Assembly (NCBI GenBank): GCA_017640605.1
Contig: JAEPQH010000015.1
Location: 24,454-88,453 of the forward strand
DNA: 64,000 nucleotides
Direction: 5' to 3'
Source of the DNA: Balneolaceae bacterium
GTDB taxonomy: Bacteria > Bacteroidota > Rhodothermia > Balneolales > Balneolaceae
Positions 34,938 through 45,289 of the stretch are shown in pieces; within the stretch, counting starts at the first letter, position 1; every line of letters starts with the position of its first letter. The notes under the pieces were generated by a model. The model was not told where the DNA came from. It did not search any database and was given only the letters and a program-made list of their open reading frames with translations. The translations under genes were made by a program, and so were the position numbers.

Positions 34938-35657
34938 TTACTCCCAAACCACCGTAGTCCCCAAATCTTCCCCATCACAAACTACTTTTTTAAGAGCGCC
35001 TTTATCATTCATGTTGAACACAATGATGGGCGTTTCGTTTTCGCGACAGAGTGTAAAGGCGGTTAAATCCATCACAGAAAGTCGGCGCTTGAGTACTTCG
35101 TCGCCGGTGATTACATCAAACTTAGTGGCATCAGGATTTTTTTCAGGATCGGCATCGTAGATACCATCTACACGGGTTCCTTTTAAGATTACATCTGCTT
35201 CCACTTCAATAGCGCGAAGAGCTCCGGCTGTATCGGTGGTGAAATAAGGGTTTCCGGTACCGGCGCCAAAAATCACAACTCGGCCTTTTTCTAAATGACG
35301 AACTGCACGTCTACGAATATATGGTTCCGCAATGGCTTCCATCCGAATGGCTGAAAGGAGGCGGGTTTTTACATCCTGACGTTCGAGTGCATCTTGCAAT
35401 GCCATCGCATTAATCATGGTAGCAAGCATTCCCATGTAATCGCCTTGCACGCGATCCATGCCTTCGGTAGCACCTTTTACGCCACGAAAGATATTTCCAC
35501 CACCAATTACGATAGAAACTTCAACGCCCTCACGTTGTACTGCTTTAATTTCATCGGCATAGCGGGTAAGAATATCCCCGTCGATGCCATGTCCTTGCTC
35601 GCCCAAAAGAGCTTCGCCACTTAATTTTAGAAGAATGCGTTTGTATTTGTTTGCCAC
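34938..35657 (-). CDS. pyrH: Uridylate kinase (UMP kinase)
   Basis: A 239-residue amino-acid-kinase-fold enzyme that phosphorylates UMP to UDP and is regulated by GTP and UTP. Motifs: [24 protein letters not shown], and the uridine-binding [13 protein letters not shown]. The start is GTG at 35657 (M-A-N-K-Y-K-R). A terminator-like hairpin lies in the 82-base spacer after tsf, so expression may be reduced relative to the ribosomal genes. Confidence 0.96.
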   Translation of the reverse strand: MANKYKRILLKLSGEALLGEQGHGIDGDILTRYADEIKAVQREGVEVSIVIGGGNIFRGVKGATEGMDRVQGDYMGMLATMINAMALQDALERQDVKTRLLSAIRMEAIAEPYIRRRAVRHLEKGRVVIFGAGTGNPYFTTDTAGALRAIEVEADVILKGTRVDGIYDADPEKNPDATKFDVITGDEVLKRRLSVMDLTAFTLCRENETPIIVFNMNDKGALKKVVCDGEDLGTTVVWE

Positions 35658-35685
35658 GATGTTTGTTGATTCAGAAAATTATAGA

Positions 35686-35722
35686 TCAAAAAAAAGGCTG
35701 TCCCGAAATTCGAGACAGCCTA
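35686..35722 (-). terminator. Terminator after tsf
   Basis: An 8-bp perfect stem AGGCTGTC (35695-35702) with GACAGCCT (35714-35721), with a short inner CGAAATTCG palindrome in the loop, followed by T on the minus strand. It separates tsf from pyrH, probably with read-through. Confidence 0.75.
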
Positions 35723-35739
35723 AGGTAATCAAAAATGAT

Positions 35740-36573
35740 TTAAGCCTCTTCACCTAATTGAATTCGGTGGAAGGCCGTTGCAAGAGGAGTGTTGTTTTGC
35801 TCTAAATATTGCTTAACGCTTACTCCATTGTCTTTTACAAACTTCTGATTTAACAGAACGCGCTCTTCGTAGAAACGGCGAAGTTTACCTTTAGCTGCTT
35901 TCTCAGCGATTTCAGCAGGCTTTCCTTCGTTGATTAATTGCTCTTTCGCAATCTCAAGCTCTTTTTCTACAATAGAAGCGTCAACTTCGTCTTGAGTAAC
36001 AGCGATTGGCTTCATAGCTGCTACTTGCATAGCAACGTCTTTAGCTACTTCGTCGTTATCAACAGTACCGTCGAATTCAACCAATACCGCTAGCTGATTC
36101 CCGGGGTGGATGTAATCAACCAGTGATCCTTCAGTTTTAGCAAGTACTACTTTGCTAATCTGAATTTTCTCACCGATAGTACCGGTCATATTTTGAAGAT
36201 GCGTAGCGATAGTTTCGCCATCAACTTCAACATCCATTAAAGCTTCCGCACTTTCGATATCGTTATCGTAAGCAGCGTTTAAAAATTTATCCGCTTGTGC
36301 CTGGAAGTCATCGTTACGAGCTACGAAATCGGTTTCGCAGTTAATCTCGATGGCAACAGCTTTTTTAGCGTCGTCGCTGATGCGGGTTAGTACCAACCCT
36401 TCTTTTGCTTCACGGTCGGCACGTTTGTCAGCTACTTTTTGACCTTTTTTACGAAGGATTTCAACAGCTTTATCAAAATCACCTTCAGCTTCGGCGAGGG
36501 CTTTTTTACAGTCCATCATACCGGCGCCGGTCATGTCTCTTAATTTCTTTACGTCAGCAGCAGAAATGCTCAT
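35740..36573 (-). CDS. tsf: Elongation factor Ts
   Basis: A 277-residue nucleotide-exchange factor for EF-Tu. N-terminal UBA-like domain V-K-K-L-R-D-M-T-G-A-G-M-M-D-C-K-K-A-L, then E-T-D-F-V-A-R-N-D-D-F and a C-terminal domain with I-H-P-G-N-Q and F-V-K-D-N. Length is typical. It follows rpsB by 27 bases, the conserved order in most bacteria. Its partner tuf is at the right end of this window. Confidence 0.97.
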   Translation of the reverse strand: MSISAADVKKLRDMTGAGMMDCKKALAEAEGDFDKAVEILRKKGQKVADKRADREAKEGLVLTRISDDAKKAVAIEINCETDFVARNDDFQAQADKFLNAAYDNDIESAEALMDVEVDGETIATHLQNMTGTIGEKIQISKVVLAKTEGSLVDYIHPGNQLAVLVEFDGTVDNDEVAKDVAMQVAAMKPIAVTQDEVDASIVEKELEIAKEQLINEGKPAEIAEKAAKGKLRRFYEERVLLNQKFVKDNGVSVKQYLEQNNTPLATAFHRIQLGEEA

Positions 36574-36600
36574 GTCTTTCTGATTTTAGTCGTTTATAAT

Positions 36601-37467
36601 TTATTCTTCTTCGTCAGATTTGTTGTCTTCGGTAGCTTCATCAGCAGGATCTAATTCAGGCTCTGCTTGTTTTTTTCGGCGCGAGCGTAATTTAGTTTTT
36701 GCTTCTGCTACTTCTTCGTCAGTAACGTCTTTAGCTTCAATAGCTGCAGCTTCCATTACTTCTTCTTCAGCGTGTGCTTCACGTTCTGCAGCACCTTCAA
36801 TAATTGCATCTGCAACTTGAGAGGCTACTAATTGTATAGTTCTAGCTGAATCATCGTTACAAGGAATAATGAAATCCGGCACATCAGGATCGCTGTTGGT
36901 ATCAACCATCGCGATAATTGGGATATGAAGCTTAATGGCTTCACTTACTGCTAAGTGTTCTTTAATGATGTCTACCACAAAAATTGCACCGGGTAGGCGA
37001 GTCATGTTAGCAATACCACCTAAGGTGTCTTCCAGCTTTTGCTGCTCCCGGGTAAGCATTAACCCTTCTTTTTTAGTCAGCTCGGCCATGGTGCCGTCGG
37101 TTTTCATGCGCTCGATCTCTTCCATACGAGAGATGCTTTTACGAACGGTAGAAAAGTTCGTTAACATACCACCTAACCAACGGTGTGTTACAAAAGGCAT
37201 TCCTGCGCGAACGGCTTCTGTTTTGATGATTTCGGTAGATTGCTTTTTAGTACCAACAAAAAGAATTGTTTTACCGGCACGTGAAAGATCCTGAATTTGA
37301 TCAAGGGCTTCTTGTAGGTAATTACGAGTTTTCTTTAAGTCGATGATGTGAATCCCGTTGCGCTGCATGAAGATAAATTCCTTCATTTTTGGATTCCAAC
37401 GGCGGGTTAGGTGGCCAAAATGCGCACCCGATTTTAATAGTTCTTCTATTGAAGCTGCTTTAGGCAT
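36601..37467 (-). CDS. rpsB: 30S ribosomal protein S2
   Basis: 288 residues. Family N-terminus with [19 protein letters not shown], the [13 protein letters not shown] motif and P-D-x-x-I-P-x-N-D-D-S. A C-terminal extension of about 45 residues is very acidic with a K-L-R-S-R-R-K-K stretch, longer than Escherichia coli S2. A foldable leader lies between rpsI and this gene and may carry regulation by S2 itself, as occurs in other groups. Confidence 0.97.
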   Translation of the reverse strand: MPKAASIEELLKSGAHFGHLTRRWNPKMKEFIFMQRNGIHIIDLKKTRNYLQEALDQIQDLSRAGKTILFVGTKKQSTEIIKTEAVRAGMPFVTHRWLGGMLTNFSTVRKSISRMEEIERMKTDGTMAELTKKEGLMLTREQQKLEDTLGGIANMTRLPGAIFVVDIIKEHLAVSEAIKLHIPIIAMVDTNSDPDVPDFIIPCNDDSARTIQLVASQVADAIIEGAAEREAHAEEEVMEAAAIEAKDVTDEEVAEAKTKLRSRRKKQAEPELDPADEATEDNKSDEEE

Positions 37468-37494
37468 ATTAGATATGTGTTAGGTTTGTCCTCT

Positions 37495-37561
37495 ATGTGG
37501 GTCAGCCTCATCATCCAATCCCGACCTTAATATCGGAACACCAGGCGATGAGTCGCCACAT
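37495..37561 (-). promoter_or_regulatory. Predicted structured leader upstream of rpsB
   Basis: On the minus strand three nested stems can form: ATGTGG (37556-37561) with CCACAT (37495-37500), CTCATC-GATGAG type pairing (37507-37512 with 37547-37552), and CCGA/TCGG (37521-37524 with 37533-37536). It sits 28 bases before the rpsB start. Ribosomal protein S2 is known to bind its own mRNA leader in gamma-proteobacteria; whether this one does is inference. No match to a named RNA family is claimed. Confidence 0.5.
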
Positions 37562-37596
37562 ATGTGTGTTATTAAATTGTTTCGGTAGCGTAAATA

Positions 37597-37983
37597 TTAA
37601 CGCTTGCTGAACTGGAACTTCTTACGAGCCTTAGGCTGACCTGGCTTCTTACGCTCAACCATACGGTCGTCACGAGTTAGAAGTCCGTGTTCTTTAAGAA
37701 TACTGTGTGCATCAGTTTCTTCGCCATCAATAGCGCGGGCAAGAGCGTGCTGTACAGCACCTGCCTGACCTGATTTTCCACCACCACGTACAGTAACTTT
37801 AATGTCGTACTTACCTTCAGTTTCTGTTACTGAAAGCGGAAGTGAAGCGATGTTTTGAATCGCTTTAATTGGGAAGTATTCTTCAAACGGAGTGTTGTTG
37901 ATAAGAATGTTACCAGAACCCGGCTTAATGTATAAGCGCGCAGTTGAGGTTTTTCTTCGTCCGATGTAATTAGCTTGTGCCAT
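37597..37983 (-). CDS. rpsI: 30S ribosomal protein S9
   Basis: 128 residues. N-terminal Y-I-G-R-R-K-T-S-T-A-R-L-Y, the G-G-G-K-S-G-Q-A-G-A-V-Q-H-A-L-A-R-A motif and the C-terminal basic tail ending K-K-F-Q-F-S-K-R, which reaches the P-site tRNA. It follows rplM by 12 bases, the near-universal arrangement. Confidence 0.97.
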   Translation of the reverse strand: MAQANYIGRRKTSTARLYIKPGSGNILINNTPFEEYFPIKAIQNIASLPLSVTETEGKYDIKVTVRGGGKSGQAGAVQHALARAIDGEETDAHSILKEHGLLTRDDRMVERKKPGQPKARKKFQFSKR

Positions 37984-37995
37984 GTATAAAATCGA

Positions 37996-38439
37996 TTAAA
38001 GCTCGATGATTTCTGGGTTCTGAGCAGTTTGTTGATGAACCGGACCTGCGTAAACGCGCAAGTTGGTTAGCAATTTGCGTCCAAGTCTGTTTTTTGGAAG
38101 CATACCTTTAACGGCTTTCATTACTAAAGAAGTTGGGTCTTTTGCCAACATATCTTCAGCACTGGTAAAGCGCTCACCACCTGGGTAAAAGGTGTGACGG
38201 AAGTACATTTTATCCGTCATTTTCTTACCGGTTAATTTTACTTTTTCTGCATTGATAACAATTACGTTATCGCCGGTATCCATGTGTGGAGTAAAAGTGG
38301 GCTTGGTTTTGCCTCTCAGGATAGATGCTACAACAGTACTCAAACGCCCTAAAGGAACGTCCTCGGCGTCAACTAGTACCCATTTTTTCTCAATGTCGCT
38401 GGGCTTAGCTGAGTATGTTTTAAAACTTAATGTATCCAC
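37996..38439 (-). CDS. rplM: 50S ribosomal protein L13
   Basis: 147 residues with [18 protein letters not shown]-x-[15 protein letters not shown] and the [10 protein letters not shown] motif. The start is GTG (M-D-T-L-S-F-K-T-Y). First gene of the rplM-rpsI-rpsB-tsf-pyrH operon, 35 bases downstream of a promoter. Confidence 0.96.
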   Translation of the reverse strand: MDTLSFKTYSAKPSDIEKKWVLVDAEDVPLGRLSTVVASILRGKTKPTFTPHMDTGDNVIVINAEKVKLTGKKMTDKMYFRHTFYPGGERFTSAEDMLAKDPTSLVMKAVKGMLPKNRLGRKLLTNLRVYAGPVHQQTAQNPEIIEL

Positions 38440-38473
38440 TGTATTGTGTGTTTTTGCTTTTTGGGAAAGACCT

Positions 38474-38504
38474 AAAAATTACGGCAAATAATCGTAGTTA
38501 TCAA
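38474..38504 (-). promoter_or_regulatory. Promoter of the rplM operon (TTG-N20-TAATTTTT)
   Basis: On the minus strand TTG at 38502-38504, 20 bases, then TAATTTTT at 38474-38481, one base off TAnnTTTG. It is 35 bases before the rplM start. Confidence 0.6.
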
Positions 38505-38709
38505 CATTAGAAATTAAAAAAGAATCGGGTGATCAATTATTCTCGCTGTTGGATGAAAATTGTAAAATTGCCTTAAATATTTCTCAATATTGGAAGCACT
38601 AATCTGTGCTACTCCTACATTCTATCTCGATAAACCAGACAGTTAATTTAGTTAGCTGTAACGGTTAAAGTCATCCATATACAATTTGTACTTTTACTAA
38701 AATCAGCAC

Positions 38710-41271
38710 ATGTCTCCGTTCAAATTAACATCTACCCTCACTTTTTGCTTGTTCCTTTTATTGTTGTTGAGCAGATCGACATTTGCACAAAATGCGAGCG
38801 TTTCGCCGGATCCCGGTTTCTATTCCGATTCGGTAGAAGTTGTAGTTTCAGGATTAAACCCTTCGGATCAGGTCTTCTATTCCCTGGATGGTAGCAATCC
38901 ACTTGTAAATAGGGTAGCGCTTTCCGGTGGAATCTCCATCACACAAACCACAGCATTGAGAGTTGCAGTACTTACTGCACAGAATGATACCCTTCATTTC
39001 TTCAGGAGTTATCTGATTGATGAGCCCACCGAATTGCCTGTGTTAGCTATCACTACCGAACCTGCAGGTTTTTTCTCTGATTCGGCCGGCATATATATAG
39101 AGGGCACTAATGGTATACCTGGATATTGTAGGAGTTCGCCAAAAAACTGGAATCAGGATTGGGAGCGAGCTGTGAATCTCACTTTATTTGAAAAAGATCG
39201 AAGCGTTGGATTTTCTGAGAACGCCGGGGTGAAAATTGGTGGCGGTTGCACGCGTTTGTATGATCAGAAATCACTCGACATTTATTTTCGCAGTGAATAT
39301 GGGGCATCGAAATTGAAATACCCATTATTCCCAGATAAGCCATACGATAGTTTTGATCGGTTATCTCTGAGAAACGGTGGGCAGGATTGGTATCGCTCGA
39401 TGGTGAGAAATGCAGCGGTTCAAAGTTTTGTGAAAGATCGTATGGATTTGGGATTTCAAGCGTTCAAGCCGGTGGTGGTTTTTCTGAATGGGGAATATTG
39501 GGGCATTCACATCCTCCGGGAAAAGCAAAATGAAGATTTCATTGAGTCGATGTACGGTTATGATGAAAACGCAGTGGATGTGCTTACAGGAAATGCATCC
39601 GTTAGCGAAGGGAATGCAACGCATTACAAAACGCTGATCGAATTTGTGAGCACCAACGATATGAGTTTGCCCGAAAATTATGCCTGGGTGAAAACACAAA
39701 TGGATGTTGAGCAATACATGGATTACATGATGACGGAAATCTATGTGGCGAATGGAGACTGGCCGGCGAATAATATCAAATACTGGCGTCCTCAAACAGA
39801 GGATGGTAAATGGCGCTGGATTCTTTATGATGCTGATATGACGATGGGTAGCCATTCAAGAGGCATAACTTCCACAAACATGTTTCAAAAGCTTCATCAA
39901 ACCACGAATACCGATTACGAGCATCCGGCATGGTCAACCTTGCTATTTCGAAAGTTGCTCGAAAACGATGATTTCAAAACCACCTTCATTCAGCGGTACA
40001 GTGTGCATTTACAACATACATTTGAACGAAGCCGACTGCGTGCGATTTTGGATTCAACAAAGGCTTTGGTTGAGTCGGAAGTGCCTCGACATATGGAGCG
40101 CTGGCAAAAATCGTTTCGATTAGGATGGAATATGGATTGGGAGAAGCATGTGGAAGTGGTTGAGGATTTTATCCACAATAGAAACACGATAGCAAGGCAG
40201 AATTTGTACAGCTTTTTCGATTTGATACGATTGAATAGTTTGGAAACCATCAGCGAGCCAAGCGATGGAGGCATTGTGCGTGTGGAAGGCCTGCGAACCG
40301 ATACCACCCATTATGCATTGGTCTATAATTCACTTCCTGTCACTATTACCGCCGAAGCGCGTCCGGGTTATACATTTACCGGATGGAGTGGAGTTGCTGA
40401 GGGCGCAGCATTAGAGAAAGAGATTGTTCTTACTGAAAACAGCATAGTAACTGCGCATTTTAAGCGTAATGCTATTGATCAAGGCAGTGATGTAGTGATC
40501 AACGAGATCAATTATAATTCTTCGGATGATTTTGATCCAAAAGATTGGGTAGAGCTTTACAATAACACTTCTTCACCTATTGATATGTCGGGCTGGTACT
40601 TTTCCGATTCTGACGACACGCATCAGTTCATTTTTGCGGATGGATACACCTTGCCGGCTTCCGGTTACGTGGTTATAAGTAGAGATTTGGCAGCATTTCA
40701 AGCGCAATTTCCAGCTGTTAACAATGTAGTTGGCGATATGAATTTTGGTTTTTCAGGAAGCGGGGAATTGCTTCGGGTGTTTAATGCTCAGGATGAATTG
40801 ATCGATCAGGTTACGTATTCGGATGATACTCCCTGGCCAACCGAAGCAGATGGAAATGGAGCTACACTTTCACTTACTCATCCCGGACTGGATAACACAC
40901 TAGCCGAAAACTGGGCGGCGTCTTCCGGGAACGGGACTCCCGGCGCAGAAAATTCGGATGTGTTGGTGAATAATGAAATCGATTTTGTTGAAGAACAACC
41001 GGCCGGAATTTCATTAAGTCAGAATTACCCAAATCCATTTAATCCGGAAACGAATATTCAATACACATTAAACGTACCGGGAAATGTGCGGTTATCGGTG
41101 TATGATGTAACCGGACGATTAGTTTCTGAATTGGTAAATGAGTTTAAAGTACCCGGCACTTATTCCATACGATGGGATGCAGCGAGGCAATCATTAGCAA
41201 GTGGTGTGTACGTGTATCGGTTAGAACTCGGGGATCAGATATTGACGAGGAAAATGTTATTGGTGAAGTAG
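38710..41271 (+). CDS. Secreted CotH-kinase-family protein with C-terminal sorting domain (second copy)
   Basis: 853 residues. Signal peptide to T-F-A-Q; a chitobiase C-terminal-like domain (Q-V-F-Y-S-L-D-G-S-N-P); CotH region about 135-500 (L-D-I-Y-F-R-S-E-Y-G, L-N-G-E-Y-W-G-I-H-I-L-R-E-K, K-W-R-W-I-L-Y-D-A-D); a bacterial repeat domain (G-Y-T-F-T-G-W-S-G); a lamin-tail domain (D-V-V-I-N-E-I-N-Y-N-S-S); and a sorting domain with N-Y-P-N-P-F-N-P-E-T. It is a shorter paralogue of the protein at 14098, lacking the first lamin-tail and inserted domains. Likely exported and anchored or released through type IX secretion; the substrate of the kinase fold is unknown. Confidence 0.88.
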   Translation: MSPFKLTSTLTFCLFLLLLLSRSTFAQNASVSPDPGFYSDSVEVVVSGLNPSDQVFYSLDGSNPLVNRVALSGGISITQTTALRVAVLTAQNDTLHFFRSYLIDEPTELPVLAITTEPAGFFSDSAGIYIEGTNGIPGYCRSSPKNWNQDWERAVNLTLFEKDRSVGFSENAGVKIGGGCTRLYDQKSLDIYFRSEYGASKLKYPLFPDKPYDSFDRLSLRNGGQDWYRSMVRNAAVQSFVKDRMDLGFQAFKPVVVFLNGEYWGIHILREKQNEDFIESMYGYDENAVDVLTGNASVSEGNATHYKTLIEFVSTNDMSLPENYAWVKTQMDVEQYMDYMMTEIYVANGDWPANNIKYWRPQTEDGKWRWILYDADMTMGSHSRGITSTNMFQKLHQTTNTDYEHPAWSTLLFRKLLENDDFKTTFIQRYSVHLQHTFERSRLRAILDSTKALVESEVPRHMERWQKSFRLGWNMDWEKHVEVVEDFIHNRNTIARQNLYSFFDLIRLNSLETISEPSDGGIVRVEGLRTDTTHYALVYNSLPVTITAEARPGYTFTGWSGVAEGAALEKEIVLTENSIVTAHFKRNAIDQGSDVVINEINYNSSDDFDPKDWVELYNNTSSPIDMSGWYFSDSDDTHQFIFADGYTLPASGYVVISRDLAAFQAQFPAVNNVVGDMNFGFSGSGELLRVFNAQDELIDQVTYSDDTPWPTEADGNGATLSLTHPGLDNTLAENWAASSGNGTPGAENSDVLVNNEIDFVEEQPAGISLSQNYPNPFNPETNIQYTLNVPGNVRLSVYDVTGRLVSELVNEFKVPGTYSIRWDAARQSLASGVYVYRLELGDQILTRKMLLVK

Positions 41272-41306
41272 GTTAATTCTATACGTTAAGAGGAATACTC
41301 CGTCAT

Positions 41307-41325
41307 CCAAATCGGCTTGATTTGG
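41307..41325 (+). terminator. Hairpin after the second CotH gene
   Basis: A 7-bp perfect stem CCAAATC/GATTTGG with a 5-base loop, 36 bases past the stop. No T run follows, so it may be a weak terminator or an mRNA 3' stabiliser. Confidence 0.35.
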
Positions 41326-41388
41326 AACATGTGATAGTGGAGTAAGTTTAACTAGTGAACTAAAATTAATCACTACACCTAGAATATT

Positions 41389-42225
41389 ATGAAAGTATTT
41401 AAAACAACGTTAATCGTTCTTTCAGCAGTTCTTGTTCTAGTTGGTTGCTCAAATTCAACCAATTCTAATACAAAAACAGGAAGGTTGAATGTAACCATGA
41501 CCGACGCTCCATTTCCTATCGATTTAGTAAGTGAAGCGAATGTGACCATAGATAAAATAGAAATTCGAAGAGATTCAACAGAAGTGGAGTCTTCTACATT
41601 TCTCACCATTAGCGAAGAATCACAAACTTTTAATTTGCTGGATTTGCAAAACGGAGTGAAAACGTCGCTAGTAGATCTTGAAATCGAGGAAGGATCGTAT
41701 GATTTGATTAGGCTATATGTAAGTGAAGCTAATATTGTATTAACCGACAATACTACCTATGATTTAACTGTGCCAAGTGGTGCTCAAACCGGTATAAAAG
41801 TATTCGTAAGTCCAAGCATTGAAGTGGTTAGCGACTTATCAGCAGAATTACTGTTGGATTTTGATGTAGCTAATTCATTTGTAGCCCGAGGTAATATCTC
41901 AACTCCGGCAGGGATTAATGGCTTTAATTTTAAGCCAACTATTAAAGCGGTAAATGCATCTGATGCTGGCCGAATTGAAGGTGTTGTGGCAGATACTTCT
42001 TTAACCGTTCTTAGTGATGTGCAAATTGCTGTAATCGCTGATTCAGATACGAGTTATGCTTTTTCTAACGAAGAAGGTTTTTATTCTATCATTAGCTTAG
42101 ATGAAGGTGTGTATACCATAGAAGCAACTGCTGCAGGCTTCGACACTTTAAGAGCAAACAATGTAGCTATCAAAGCGGGTAACACAACAACTTTTGATGT
42201 TGAATTAACCCCTTCAGACAACTAA
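41389..42225 (+). CDS. DUF4382 lipoprotein with carboxypeptidase regulatory-like domain
   Basis: 278 residues. Lipobox V-L-V-G-C near residue 20. Residues 30-185 show the DUF4382 pattern (G-R-L-N-V-T-M-T-D-A-P-F-P-I, V-T-I-D-K-I-E-I, F-N-L-L-D-L-Q-N-G) and residues 195-275 a carboxypeptidase regulatory-like Ig fold (G-R-I-E-G-V-V, F-Y-S-I-I-S-L-D-E-G-V-Y-T-I-E-A). Surface lipoproteins of this type are common in Bacteroidota and of unknown role. A strong terminator follows. Confidence 0.82.
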   Translation: MKVFKTTLIVLSAVLVLVGCSNSTNSNTKTGRLNVTMTDAPFPIDLVSEANVTIDKIEIRRDSTEVESSTFLTISEESQTFNLLDLQNGVKTSLVDLEIEEGSYDLIRLYVSEANIVLTDNTTYDLTVPSGAQTGIKVFVSPSIEVVSDLSAELLLDFDVANSFVARGNISTPAGINGFNFKPTIKAVNASDAGRIEGVVADTSLTVLSDVQIAVIADSDTSYAFSNEEGFYSIISLDEGVYTIEATAAGFDTLRANNVAIKAGNTTTFDVELTPSDN

Positions 42226-42245
42226 AATAATCTGCTCACTGTATT

Positions 42246-42285
42246 AAACCCCATATTCGTTTTCGGTTATGGGGTTTTCTTTTTT
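42246..42285 (+). terminator. Terminator after the DUF4382 gene
   Basis: A 10-bp perfect stem AAACCCCATA (42246-42255) with TATGGGGTTT (42268-42277), loop of 12 bases, then a T-rich tail. Confidence 0.85.
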
Positions 42286-42434
42286 CCTCGTCACAAACCA
42301 CTGGTTCTTGATGTCCAATGTAACCACCGATTCTAAAATCAGCCTACTCAATCAAAATATCTATCCAAATCATTTTACATATTTGGAATCACTCCAAATT
42401 AGATTCCCTACCGATCTCCAAGAAAATTCGTTGT

Positions 42435-42442
42435 TAATTTTG
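42435..42442 (+). promoter_or_regulatory. Possible -7 promoter element TAATTTTG of acnA
   Basis: The octamer fits TAnnTTTG and lies 41 bases before the aconitase start. No TTG is found at the expected distance upstream, so only half the promoter is visible. Confidence 0.3.
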
Positions 42443-42482
42443 TATTTTCCCGACCCTTAAAAATCCTAAAATAATAGAGTTC

Positions 42483-45188
42483 ATGAGCGAAGCATTCAAA
42501 AACACACGCACAGCCTTTGAAACAGGTTCCGGTTCGGCCTATTTATATAGTCTCGAGAAATTGAAAGAAATGGGATATGGAAACATCGATAAACTTCCAT
42601 TTTCTATAAAGATTTTGTTAGAAGCCGTACTACGGGAATTTGATGGTTATGCAATCACCGAAACGGATATCGAAGCCTTAGCTAATTACGATGCTAAAAG
42701 CCCGCAAGGCGAAATCCCATTCAAACCTTCGCGTGTGGTGCTTCAGGATTTTACGGGCGTTCCGGCTGTTGTTGATTTGGCCGCGCTTCGTTCTGCGATG
42801 AAAAGAATGGGTGGTAGTCCAACCGACATCAACCCACAAGTACCCGTTGATTTGGTGATCGACCACTCGGTACAAGTGGATGCATTCGGACAGGATTATG
42901 CCTTCATGTTCAACGTAGAAAAAGAAATGGAGCGTAACCGCGAGCGTTACGAGTTTTTGAAATGGGGAAAAGAGGCATTCGATAATTTCCGTGTGGTTCC
43001 TCCCGGACGTGGAATCGTTCATCAGGTGAACTTAGAATATCTTGCTTGCGGTGTATTTAAGCGTACCGAAGAAGATGGTTCAGAAACCGCCTATCCTGAT
43101 ACCTTAGTTGGAACCGATTCGCACACCACAATGATTAACGGTTTAGGAATTTTAGGATGGGGCGTTGGTGGAATTGAAGCAGAGGCAGCAATGCTTGGCC
43201 AACCAATTTCGATGTTAGTACCTGAAGTTGTGGGAATGAAACTCACCGGAGCACTTCGTGAAGGAGTAACCGCGACCGACTTAACATTAACGGTAACTCA
43301 AATGCTTCGTCAACACGGCGTAGTAGGTAAGTTTGTAGAATTTTATGGCGATGGTATCAGCAACATGAGCTTGCCTGATCGTGCTACTATCGCAAATATG
43401 GCTCCTGAATATGGCGCAACAATGGGATTCTTCCCAATCGATTCAGAATCGTTACGCTACATGAGCCGAACCGGTCGTAAGGCTGAACTAGTTGATCTGG
43501 TAGAAAACTATACCAAAGCTCAAGGCTTATTCCGCACCGATGATACCCCGGATCCGGAGTTTACATCAACCTTGGAATTAGATTTAAGCACAGTTGAAAC
43601 TTCATTAGCGGGTCCGAAGCTTCCACACGATCGTATTGTGTTGAAGAACATGAAAGAGACGTTCAAAGCTTCGCTAACAAGTGATGATCCTACGATGGGA
43701 TTCAATCTCGCTCAGGAAAAACTAGCCAATAAAGGTTTGTATAAAAACGGGCAGGAAATTGAAATGAAGCATGGTGATGTTGTGATCGCAGCCATCACAT
43801 CTTGTACCAATACTTCGAATCCTAGTGTAATGTTAGGAGCGGGAATTGTTGCTAAGAAAGCAGTTGAAAAAGGTTTAACGGTTCCAGCGTATGTTAAAAC
43901 ATCGCTAGCACCGGGTTCACGAGTAGTAACCGAATATTTGAAAGAAGCCGGTTTAACCGAATACATGGATAAACTTGGGTTTAATCTTGTTGGCTATGGG
44001 TGTACAACTTGTATCGGTAACTCCGGTCCACTACCTGAACCGGTAGAAACCGCCATCAAAAACGGTGACTTAATTGCTGCAGGTGTTCTGTCAGGAAACA
44101 GAAACTTTGAAGGTCGAATCCACCCATGGGTGAAGGCGAACTTCTTGGCATCACCACCGTTGGTTGTTGCTTACGCACTTGCCGGTACAGTTGATATCGA
44201 TTTATCCAGCGAACCATTAGGGAAAGATACCGATGGCAACGATGTATACTTAAAAGATATCTGGCCAACAACAGAAGAGATTGCTGCTGAATTAGACAAC
44301 GCAATTCGCCCGGATCTATTCGACGAGATGTACAGCGATATTTTCGATTCACCAACCTGGGAAGAAATTCCTGTTACCGGAGGCGATTTGTTTGAGTGGG
44401 ATGATAAATCAACTTATATCCAAGAGCCGCCATTCTTTGTTGGAATGGGTGAAGAACCCGGAACCATTAAGCCGATTAAAGGCGCAAGAACGCTGGTAAA
44501 AGTAGGAGATTCCATCACAACCGATCACATTTCACCGGCAGGAAATATCAAAGAAGATGCTCCGGCTGGCGAATATCTGAAATCGAAAGGCGTGGCTAAA
44601 GAAGACTTTAACAGTTATGGATCTCGCCGTGGAAACGACCGTGTGATGACGCGTGGTACATTCGCAAACGTTCGATTCAAAAATCAGCTGGCACCGGGTA
44701 CCGAAGGTGGTTTTACCAAATATCACCCAACCGGCGAAATTACTACGATTTTTGATGCTTCTTTGAAATACAAAGAAAATGACACACCACTAGTTGCTTT
44801 AGCCGGTAAACAATATGGAACCGGATCATCGCGTGACTGGGCCGCTAAAGGAACCAATTTGTTAGGCGTGAAATGTGTGATCGCAGTTTCCTACGAGCGT
44901 ATTCACCGTTCGAACCTGATTCAGATGGGCGTGCTTCCACTTCAGTTTAAAGACGGTGATTCTGCCGATTCTTTAGGCATTGATGGTTCTGAGACGTTCG
45001 ATATCCACGTGGATGATAGCGTAAAAGCAAGAGATGAAATCAAAGTGACGGCTACTAAAGAAGATGGTAGCACCATTGAGTTCATGACCAATTGCCGTAT
45101 AGATACACCGGTTGAGGTTGACTACTACCGCAATGGTGGAATTCTCCACACCGTACTTCGGGATTACTTGAAAAAGAGTAAATCCTAA
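42483..45188 (+). CDS. acnA: Aconitate hydratase A
   Basis: A 901-residue [4Fe-4S] enzyme of the citric acid cycle converting citrate to isocitrate. Cluster cysteines are seen in [10 protein letters not shown] and [10 protein letters not shown], with [21 protein letters not shown] in the first half and the swivel-domain signature [14 protein letters not shown] near the C-terminus. Length matches the AcnA/IRP type, not AcnB. Stand-alone unit between two terminators. Confidence 0.97.
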   Translation: MSEAFKNTRTAFETGSGSAYLYSLEKLKEMGYGNIDKLPFSIKILLEAVLREFDGYAITETDIEALANYDAKSPQGEIPFKPSRVVLQDFTGVPAVVDLAALRSAMKRMGGSPTDINPQVPVDLVIDHSVQVDAFGQDYAFMFNVEKEMERNRERYEFLKWGKEAFDNFRVVPPGRGIVHQVNLEYLACGVFKRTEEDGSETAYPDTLVGTDSHTTMINGLGILGWGVGGIEAEAAMLGQPISMLVPEVVGMKLTGALREGVTATDLTLTVTQMLRQHGVVGKFVEFYGDGISNMSLPDRATIANMAPEYGATMGFFPIDSESLRYMSRTGRKAELVDLVENYTKAQGLFRTDDTPDPEFTSTLELDLSTVETSLAGPKLPHDRIVLKNMKETFKASLTSDDPTMGFNLAQEKLANKGLYKNGQEIEMKHGDVVIAAITSCTNTSNPSVMLGAGIVAKKAVEKGLTVPAYVKTSLAPGSRVVTEYLKEAGLTEYMDKLGFNLVGYGCTTCIGNSGPLPEPVETAIKNGDLIAAGVLSGNRNFEGRIHPWVKANFLASPPLVVAYALAGTVDIDLSSEPLGKDTDGNDVYLKDIWPTTEEIAAELDNAIRPDLFDEMYSDIFDSPTWEEIPVTGGDLFEWDDKSTYIQEPPFFVGMGEEPGTIKPIKGARTLVKVGDSITTDHISPAGNIKEDAPAGEYLKSKGVAKEDFNSYGSRRGNDRVMTRGTFANVRFKNQLAPGTEGGFTKYHPTGEITTIFDASLKYKENDTPLVALAGKQYGTGSSRDWAAKGTNLLGVKCVIAVSYERIHRSNLIQMGVLPLQFKDGDSADSLGIDGSETFDIHVDDSVKARDEIKVTATKEDGSTIEFMTNCRIDTPVEVDYYRNGGILHTVLRDYLKKSKS

Positions 45189-45194
45189 AATTTG

Positions 45195-45228
45195 AAAATC
45201 CCCGTCGTTTTCGGCGGGGATTTTTTGT
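45195..45228 (+). terminator. Terminator of acnA
   Basis: A 10-bp perfect stem AAAATCCCCG (45195-45204) with CGGGGATTTT (45215-45224) and a following T run, seven bases past the stop. Confidence 0.9.
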
Positions 45229-45289
45229 TTTTAAGTAACAGTTCAGCATTTTAGCTCTCATTCGATAACCCTTATGAGAGCCTTTTTTT

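Noticed and set aside
39361..39855. Minus-strand open frame of 164 codons inside the second CotH gene
   Set aside because: Lies wholly opposite the CotH catalytic region, whose coding is strongly supported.
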